Positions 5,309-10,650 of a DNA stretch of 13,572 nucleotides are shown here, in pieces. Source of the DNA: Cyclobacteriaceae bacterium (GTDB lineage Bacteria > Bacteroidota > Bacteroidia > Cytophagales > Cyclobacteriaceae); assembly GCA_013140395.1 (NCBI GenBank), contig JABFSY010000249.1:1-13572 (forward strand), written 5' to 3'. Position 1 is the stretch's first letter. Every line of letters starts with the position of its first letter. The notes below the pieces were generated by a model. The model did no database searches, was not told the DNA's origin, and was given only the letters and a program-made list of their open reading frames with translations. Made by a program: the position numbers and the translations under genes.

Positions 5309-5319
5309 GTTACTTTGAC
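5309..5319. other. Candidate right attachment core (attR)
   Basis: GTTACTTTGAC, 10 of 11 identical to 310-320 and in the same orientation. It fits GTNNNTTTG of the CTnDOT core. It lies 85 bases upstream of the integrase start, a reasonable place for an end. Against it, the TACGCACC repeats at 5326-5373, which look like integrase arm sites, would then lie outside the element. Confidence 0.35.
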
Positions 5320-5325
5320 CTATTT

Positions 5326-5373
5326 GGTGCGTACTTTCCTATCAAATTTTATGGTACGCACCAGATACGCACC
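5326..5373. repeat. Three TACGCACC sites, one inverted
   Basis: GGTGCGTAC (5326-5334) and GTACGCACC (5354-5362) are a perfect 9-bp inverted pair separated by 19 bases. A further direct copy TACGCACC lies at 5366-5373, 11 bases from the second, i.e. about one helical turn. Clusters of short repeats at this place, between a tyrosine integrase and its attachment core, usually are arm-type binding sites for integrase or excisionase. The identity of the binding protein is inference. Confidence 0.5.
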
Positions 5374-5414
5374 GATTGTTTGATATTGTTCAGTGCTGTT
5401 TGGGACAGTTCTGA

Positions 5415-5447
5415 AACAAAAAACCCTGTAAATGCTCATTTACAGGG
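5415..5447 (-). terminator. Rho-independent terminator of tRNA-Lys
   Basis: CCCTGTAAAT (5424-5433) and ATTTACAGGG (5438-5447) form a perfect 10-bp stem with a four-base loop. On the minus strand the stem is followed by a T-run (5415-5423, TTTTTTGTT). It lies 39 bases after the 3' end of the tRNA. Since it is intact, the element did not insert into the tRNA or its terminator. Confidence 0.9.
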
Positions 5448-5486
5448 CTATTGGTGTTCTTTAAGAAAGTTTGATCTTTCGATCTG

Positions 5487-5559
5487 TGACCCCGCTGGGA
5501 TTCGAACCCAGGACCCTTACATTAAAAGTGTAATGCTCTACCAGCTGAGCTACGAGATC
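5487..5559 (-). tRNA. tRNA-Lys (anticodon TTT)
   Basis: A 73-nt cloverleaf: acceptor GATCTCG pairs with CGGGGTC (two G-U pairs), D-arm GCTCAGCTGGTAGAGC, anticodon stem TTACA/TGTAA with loop CTTTTAA (anticodon at 5524-5526), T-arm CTGGG-TTCGAAT-CCCAG, discriminator A. CCA is not encoded. It is divergent from the SH3-like protein gene, with a near-consensus promoter and a strong terminator. Sequence of the 3' end is not repeated at the left side of the element, so it is not the attachment site. Confidence 0.97.
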
Positions 5560-5606
5560 GATCCACGAATTTGCCCAGTTAAAAGGCTTTTCCGTAATTG
5601 AGGTCG

Positions 5607-5637
5607 CAAAGGTAATCGAATAAGAAAATAATGCAAA
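5607..5637 (-). promoter_or_regulatory. Promoter of tRNA-Lys
   Basis: On the minus strand TTTG (5634-5637), 19 bases, then TACCTTTG (5607-5614): a perfect match to the Bacteroidetes -33/-7 consensus TTTG-N19-TAnnTTTG. Predicted start near 5600, giving a leader of about 40 bases. The -33 element lies in codons 2-3 of the divergent gene that starts at 5631, so expression of the two may interfere. Confidence 0.75.
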
Positions 5638-6347
5638 CACGGATTTCAATTATTCTATCAGTTTTATTGTTTTCATTTTCAGCGCTTGCTCAAGAGCCGG
5701 CAAAACTGAAAGCGGCTGATTCTCTTTTTCGAGCGAAACAGTACACACAATCCTATGCCCTTTACGACTCTCTTCTCAGTAAAAAGAGTTATTCGGCTGC
5801 AATGCTGCTGAAAATGGCGTTTATTCAAGAAGGTCTCAATCACACGGGGTTATGTCTTTACTACCTCAACCTTTACCAAAGAGCCTCTGATGATCACCAA
5901 GCTGCTGCGAAGATGGAAGAACTAGCCGAAAAAAACCGACTTGAAGGTTATCGGCCAACTGAACTTTCTAGCCTGTATCACTTTTTTGAAAAGAATAATC
6001 TTGACATCACTCGCGTCTTTGGTGCATTGATCATTCTTTCGTTTTCGATCGCCCTCTTTCAAAAAAAGAAAAAAAATAGTTTGAGAATGCCCGTTTTCAT
6101 GGTTGTTCTGTTTTCTGTATGCCTTTTTGCAACAGCCAACTGGACGAGTCCTCCGGAAATGGCTATTGTTCGCCACAACCGAACCTATTTGATGGGTGGT
6201 CCTTCGGCAGGGGCGTCTGTTGTCGACATCATTGGAGAGGGACATCGAATGACAATTCTGGGGAAAAAAGATATTTGGCTACGCGTAAAATGGCGAGATA
6301 AAGATGCCTACGTGAAAGAGAACAATCTTCTACCTATTGTTCTCTAG
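5631..6347 (+). CDS. Envelope protein with signal peptide, TPR-like helices, two TM segments and SH3-like domain
   Basis: A 238-residue protein. Residues 1-20 are a signal peptide ending ALA-Q. Residues 23-105 are helical with TPR-like spacing (ADSLFRAKQYTQSYALYDSLL, cut to ADSLFRAKQY; AMLLKMAFIQEGL; LCLYYLNLYQ). Two hydrophobic segments at about 126-144 and 153-170 are joined by a KKKKKN turn. The last ~60 residues (GASVVDIIGEGHRMTILGKK, WLRVKWRDKDAYV) are typical of a bacterial SH3 domain. This order (TPR, TM, SH3) is like that of BatE-type proteins, but the Bat operon is not here, so no name is given. The SH3 part probably faces the periplasm. The stop is read from the CTAG shared with the stop of the convergent gene. 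Confidence 0.72.
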   Translation: MQTRISIILSVLLFSFSALAQEPAKLKAADSLFRAKQYTQSYALYDSLLSKKSYSAAMLLKMAFIQEGLNHTGLCLYYLNLYQRASDDHQAAAKMEELAEKNRLEGYRPTELSSLYHFFEKNNLDITRVFGALIILSFSIALFQKKKKNSLRMPVFMVVLFSVCLFATANWTSPPEMAIVRHNRTYLMGGPSAGASVVDIIGEGHRMTILGKKDIWLRVKWRDKDAYVKENNLLPIVL

Positions 6348-9073
6348 TTTCGAAGCGAAAGAGGGCTTTTGTATTCTTTGTTGGAATACTTCACCCGGTA
6401 ATAATAAACACCAGCCGACTCGTTATCGGCATACCATCTAAATTTCCGATCGGTACTTTCAAAAACCAAATCGCCCCATCGATTAAAAATTTTCACTGAT
6501 TCAAAAGTGTTCACACAATTATCTTTTGGCAATGAAACTTTTTCATTGAAGTCTACACCACTTTCGTCCCACTCGAAGCCTTCGAGTGCAAAAAAATCGT
6601 TGTGCTTATCTCCATTGGGCGTGAAAACATTGGGTAAATAAAAATCCTTGTCACTTCCATCTACATCTTTTATTCTAATATTCACACGAATGGTATCAGC
6701 TTTTGCTGTTATACACTTATCATCAGCCAGGCGGAATGTAAACGTATAGTTATTTTCAAATACCTGATTTTTGAAAATGCTACAATCCGGACTCCAATTA
6801 AAAGCAGATTGCAGGGGTGACTGACCAGTCGCTTTTTCAAATACAAATCCTGTCGGCACCTCATTGCCTGTGGCGTCAATCAATGTAAGCGTCAAGTTGT
6901 CCTTTGAAGGAATAACATCAGCGTCTGTTCCTACCAAACTAAATTCAATGGGTTGGCCCAAGCGGTATTCCAAATTATTATTGGTTATGCTGGCAAGGGA
7001 TGGACTAAACGCCACCAGCTTTGGTTTTGCATTGTCTGGCGGAAGTAGTTTAATCTCAACATCAATGGTATCCGCTTTGTAAAAACGACATTTGTTTGCA
7101 TTGTCGACAACAATGAATTGAAAGGTATAGGTGTCCTTCTTTTTTAAGTCAATCTTATCACACTTAATATTCCAGGAAAATAGTGAAGACACAATGGCCC
7201 TACCAGTCGCCTGCGGGAAATTGGCAGACAAATCAGATATATTGAAGCCAATGCCCTTGGCATTCAGGATAAGAAGGTCATTGTCGACCACGTCCTTTCC
7301 GGTAACGTTGAAGCTAACCGACTCAAGCACTTTCTTTTGAAGGGTAACCTTACGCTCATTTGTAGCAGTAGTTAAATCTGTATCAATAATGGGATCTGCA
7401 TTGCCTGGTAGTTTAATACTCAACTTATAAACCACGGTGTCGGGGTCACCGAAATTGCAGAGGTCTTTATCATCTACTAATATCCTCACGGTAAAGGCAG
7501 TTCGTTTGGTGAAATCGTACACATTGCAGCGGGGATCCCACGTGAGTTGGCCGTTGACAAGGCCTTTTTGCTGGGTGAAGTTCACAGCCATACCAAAACT
7601 GGTTAGCGAAAATCCATCGGTGAGTACAGAAACCACCAAATCGTCTAAATCATTATCCTTTGCTTGAAAAGGAAATGTGAGCAGCGGATCTCCTTCGTTG
7701 ACCTGGGCAATAGTCAATTCCTGAGTAGTAAAATAAGCACGGGCATTGGGTGGCGGTTGGGTATTGACCGTTACCCGCAATGTGTCAGTTAGCGGTAGGC
7801 TACAGGCGTCATCATAGGCCACGATACCAACCTGATAAGGACCGTTGAGATAAGGACATTGCGGAAAAAAAACTTTGAAGGTCTTGATGCTATCTGCCCC
7901 ATTGGTTAACGTAGCGGAAGACTCGGGAAACCAGGTATCACCCGCCTTTCTTTTGAAGTTAATGGGTACCACTTTGAGCTTTATTTTCTCTGAAAAAAAA
8001 TCAGGGGTGGTTCCTTTAAAGACATCTTTGTCTGAAATTTTTACATCGATGTATCGATCTGCATCGGTTGTAGTATTGGCAAAAGAAACTGATAACGAAT
8101 TGGCATTAGGCATGGGAAATGTAACATCGGTTGATTTCTTCCCTACAATTACCGGTGGATCAGCTTTGGGACAATCTATTACCAACATTTGAAAGTCACG
8201 TCTTACTTCTCCAATTTTTACTCCTTTTCTAAATTCTTCGCACTTTACTGCAAATACAAACAATCCTTCCAAGGTGGGCGTAACAGTTAAGAATCCTTCC
8301 GTACTTACCTTTAGGTCTGGCGCGCCTCTTAAAATTCGATTGATACCAAAATCGGGGCGCCATTGAATCGGATTGTAGGGACCGGGGCGAGTTGGCGGGT
8401 TTGTCTGACTGGTAAACGTATTTAGCGGTGTTACCAAAGAATACACCAAAGAATCTTTATCATCATCGGTACCTGCAAAATCAGTGTAATACGGTTTGTT
8501 GACACAGCCGTAATCATTTAGAGGAGGAAATAACCGTGGCGAGTTATTAATGAAGGGTTCACCATTTTTTGTTACTGGTGGAAATTCCAAATAAAAAGTC
8601 TGACCAGCGAAAAAAGGTGTACTTGGGTTTGCAGTTACGTTCTCACTATAAATATTCAAAATATTATAATTGCGACAGCAACGTTGCCAAGATAGATAAT
8701 AGCCTTCGGGATGATTAAAAATACTACTTGACAATTCTATCTCAGAAGAATAAATCAACTTATCAGTAATAATCTCACCTTTGGAACAGGCAGGCTGCGT
8801 ATAACTTACTCTGGTTTTTGATAGAAAGGGCAAATTAACTGTTCGAATAAGCTGGTTATTTGATTTCTGGTAGATAGAAACAGTGAGATTTGGTTCGCTC
8901 ACTTCAGGACGAACTCCACCAAATGTATTATTCACCACATCAAAGTAGTAAATCAAACTTAGTCGATATCGATTCCCAGAAAGATGAATTAATTCAAACT
9001 CCCCACCAACGATGTGAGAAGCCATTACCGGAAAGGCGATCAGCAGCAAAAGAGTTAGTAATAGTTTTTTCAT
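6344..9073 (-). CDS. Secreted gliding-motility-associated (T9SS type B CTD) surface protein
   Basis: A 909-residue exported protein. Signal peptide at 1-18 (LLLIAFPVMA-S). The N-terminal ~300 residues (HIVGGEFELIHL, YLSWQRCCRN, GQTFYLEFPPV, YYTDFAGTDDDKDSLVYSL) match a domain common in Bacteroidetes surface proteins. Residues about 441-802 hold three tandem immunoglobulin/cadherin-like repeats, each with FxW...C, YTFxFxVxD and ADTxxVxI; a fourth degenerate copy precedes them (about 340-437). Residues 811-909 (YLPNVFTPNGDKHNDFF, VKIFNRWGDLVFES, GVYYYRVKY) are the gliding-motility-associated C-terminal domain that directs export by the type IX system and attachment to the cell surface. Function probably adhesive or structural. 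It is convergent and overlapping by four bases with the preceding gene. Confidence 0.9.
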   Translation of the reverse strand: MKKLLLTLLLLIAFPVMASHIVGGEFELIHLSGNRYRLSLIYYFDVVNNTFGGVRPEVSEPNLTVSIYQKSNNQLIRTVNLPFLSKTRVSYTQPACSKGEIITDKLIYSSEIELSSSIFNHPEGYYLSWQRCCRNYNILNIYSENVTANPSTPFFAGQTFYLEFPPVTKNGEPFINNSPRLFPPLNDYGCVNKPYYTDFAGTDDDKDSLVYSLVTPLNTFTSQTNPPTRPGPYNPIQWRPDFGINRILRGAPDLKVSTEGFLTVTPTLEGLFVFAVKCEEFRKGVKIGEVRRDFQMLVIDCPKADPPVIVGKKSTDVTFPMPNANSLSVSFANTTTDADRYIDVKISDKDVFKGTTPDFFSEKIKLKVVPINFKRKAGDTWFPESSATLTNGADSIKTFKVFFPQCPYLNGPYQVGIVAYDDACSLPLTDTLRVTVNTQPPPNARAYFTTQELTIAQVNEGDPLLTFPFQAKDNDLDDLVVSVLTDGFSLTSFGMAVNFTQQKGLVNGQLTWDPRCNVYDFTKRTAFTVRILVDDKDLCNFGDPDTVVYKLSIKLPGNADPIIDTDLTTATNERKVTLQKKVLESVSFNVTGKDVVDNDLLILNAKGIGFNISDLSANFPQATGRAIVSSLFSWNIKCDKIDLKKKDTYTFQFIVVDNANKCRFYKADTIDVEIKLLPPDNAKPKLVAFSPSLASITNNNLEYRLGQPIEFSLVGTDADVIPSKDNLTLTLIDATGNEVPTGFVFEKATGQSPLQSAFNWSPDCSIFKNQVFENNYTFTFRLADDKCITAKADTIRVNIRIKDVDGSDKDFYLPNVFTPNGDKHNDFFALEGFEWDESGVDFNEKVSLPKDNCVNTFESVKIFNRWGDLVFESTDRKFRWYADNESAGVYYYRVKYSNKEYKSPLSLRN

Positions 9074-9086
9074 GAGATTCCAATTC

Positions 9087-9117
9087 GAAATATAACCATT
9101 TCAAATCAGCCGTGAAA
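9087..9117 (-). promoter_or_regulatory. Candidate promoter of the gliding-type protein gene
   Basis: On the minus strand TATATTTC (9087-9094) differs from TAnnTTTG by one base, and TTTC (9114-9117) lies exactly 19 bases upstream. The start codon at 9073 is 14 bases downstream. In the same divergent gap, TATTTTCG (9132-9139) might be the -7 element for the plus-strand methyltransferase gene but has no -33 partner. Confidence 0.45.
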
Positions 9118-9145
9118 CCGACCCCTTTCTGTATTTTCGCAACCA

Positions 9146-10564
9146 ATGAAAAAAGGCGACAAACTGGATAATATCACCATCGAAACGATGGCGGCAGAAG
9201 GCAAATGCATTGCCAAGCACGATGGCTTGGTCATTTTTATTCAGGGCGGGGCGCCCGGAGACATTGTTGAAATTGAGTTGACCAAAATAAAAAGCAGCTT
9301 TCTGGAGGGTAGGGTAACGAAGATCCAAACGTTATCTCCTCACCGAGCGCAGCCTTTTTGTATTCATTTCGGGCTGTGTGGTGGTTGCTCATGGCAACAC
9401 ATCAACTATAACACACAACTGCAATACAAGCAGCAACAAGTTATTGATAATCTGGAGCGCCTTGGTGGGTTACAACTTCCTGCCATTAGCCCCATCATTG
9501 CATCCGCAAAAACAGATTACTACCGCAATAAATTGGATTATACATTCACGGCAAATCGCTGGCTAACCAAAGAAGAATTGGCGAAAGCCATGGAAGAAAG
9601 TAGGTATGAGGTTGGCTTGGGCTACCATTTGCCAGGGGCATTTGATCGCGTATTTGATGTAGCCGAATGTCATTTGCAATCCGACCCATCCGATGCACTT
9701 CGGTTGTTAGTAAAAAAGGTTGCGGTCGAAAACAATATTCCTTTTTTCGATCTGCGCAGGCAAACAGGATTTTTGAGAACCCTCACTATTCGATCATCTA
9801 ACACCAATGAGGTCATGGTGATCTTGCAGGTTACATCAGACAAAATGGAATGGACAGAGCTAATCTTAAAATCCATAGCAAATCATTTTCCCGGGGTAAC
9901 ATCGCTCAACTACATCATCAATAATAAACGCAACGACACATTTGCTGATTTAGATGTGATTTGTTGGAAGGGCAATCCGTACATCACCGAAAAGATGCCC
10001 TCTTCAGATGGATCAAAGGCACTTCAATTCCGCGTGGGGCCAAAATCATTTTATCAGACCAATTCCGATCAGGCATATGAACTTTACAAAGTGGCTGCGC
10101 AACTGGCCGACCTAAAAGGCGATGAGTTGGTCTATGATCTATATACCGGCACGGGTACCATCGCCAATTTTGTTGCCAGTCAATCCAAAAAAGTAATTGG
10201 ACTAGAATATGTAGCCGCTGCTATCGAAGACGCGAAGGCAAATTCTAAACTCAATAACATCCACAACACTGAGTTTTTTGCGGGCGACATGAAAGATTTG
10301 CTCACCGAAGTTTTTTTAGCACAACACGGCCGCCCGGATGTCGTGATCACCGACCCGCCTCGGGCAGGAATGCATGAAGATGTGTGCCACATGTTGCTGA
10401 AAGCATTACCGAAACGAATTGTGTATGTGAGTTGCAACCCTGCCACACAAGCACGCGACCTAAAAATTCTTTCTGAAAAATATACCATCAATGCGGTGCA
10501 GCCGGTAGATATGTTTCCACATACGGTGCATGTGGAAAATGTGGTCAGGTTGGATTTGATTTGA
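9146..10564 (+). CDS. rlmD: 23S rRNA (uracil-C5)-methyltransferase, RlmD/RumA family
   Basis: A 472-residue SAM-dependent methyltransferase that makes 5-methyluridine in RNA; the family member RlmD modifies U1939 of 23S rRNA. Residues 1-62 form a TRAM RNA-binding domain. An iron-sulfur cluster is indicated by C72-x5-C78-x2-C81 and C175. The catalytic domain shows GPKSFYQTN (298-306), the SAM-binding YDLYTGTGTI (330-339), DPPRAGM (403-409), the nucleophile C430 in VSCNP and the general base E464 in HVENV. All key residues are present. Bacteroidetes often have two or more members (TrmA/RlmC/RlmD-like), so the exact target nucleotide is not certain. The ATG at 9146 gives a typical N-terminus. 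No clear terminator follows. Confidence 0.93.
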   Translation: MKKGDKLDNITIETMAAEGKCIAKHDGLVIFIQGGAPGDIVEIELTKIKSSFLEGRVTKIQTLSPHRAQPFCIHFGLCGGCSWQHINYNTQLQYKQQQVIDNLERLGGLQLPAISPIIASAKTDYYRNKLDYTFTANRWLTKEELAKAMEESRYEVGLGYHLPGAFDRVFDVAECHLQSDPSDALRLLVKKVAVENNIPFFDLRRQTGFLRTLTIRSSNTNEVMVILQVTSDKMEWTELILKSIANHFPGVTSLNYIINNKRNDTFADLDVICWKGNPYITEKMPSSDGSKALQFRVGPKSFYQTNSDQAYELYKVAAQLADLKGDELVYDLYTGTGTIANFVASQSKKVIGLEYVAAAIEDAKANSKLNNIHNTEFFAGDMKDLLTEVFLAQHGRPDVVITDPPRAGMHEDVCHMLLKALPKRIVYVSCNPATQARDLKILSEKYTINAVQPVDMFPHTVHVENVVRLDLI

Positions 10565-10595
10565 TCGATCGTTTTTTCGATTCACCACTACCGTA

Positions 10596-10624
10596 TTGTC
10601 TCTTGGCAGTTGCGCATTAATTTG
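10596..10624 (+). promoter_or_regulatory. Weak candidate promoter of the VPS10-like gene
   Basis: TTG (10596-10598), 19 bases, then TAATTTG (10618-10624), which lacks one base of TAnnTTTG. The ATG at 10651 is 26 bases downstream. This suggests the gene has its own promoter and is not a simple read-through from the methyltransferase gene, which ends 86 bases before. Confidence 0.3.
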
Positions 10625-10650
10625 CTAACTAGTGAATTCAATTCTTAGCT

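Larger units (their letters stand above)
310..5319 (-). mobile_element. Compact integrative element of about 5 kb (boundaries tentative)
   Basis: The segment is delimited by a putative 11-bp imperfect direct repeat (310-320 and 5309-5319) and lies between a broken monooxygenase gene and an intact tRNA-Lys with its terminator. Contents: IntDOT-like integrase at the right end, a 398-residue protein with possible winged helix, an alpha-CTD-like small protein, an excisionase-like HTH, a winged-helix initiator-like protein and a DnaC-like ATPase. That set suggests an element that integrates by tyrosine recombinase and may replicate its excised circle. No relaxase, VirD4/VirB-type or phage structural gene is visible. 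The ATPase carries a stop codon, which may mean the element is decaying. The exact ends are inference; the element as a unit is well supported by gene content. Confidence 0.6.

Noticed and set aside
5487..5559. tRNA-Lys 3' end as the attachment site of the element
   Set aside because: No second copy of the tRNA 3' sequence is seen near the left end (230-345) or elsewhere in the element, and the tRNA terminator between them is intact.
5380..5649. Frames over the tRNA region (5380-5601 plus, 5461-5649 minus)
   Set aside because: They translate tRNA-Lys and its terminator (the protein contains the usual tRNA-derived peptide DLVAQLVEHYTFN-like) and are artefacts.
10562..10600. Terminator after the methyltransferase gene
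   Set aside because: GATCGATCG followed by a T-run at 10571-10578 tempts, but the stem is short and self-complementary without a proper loop.
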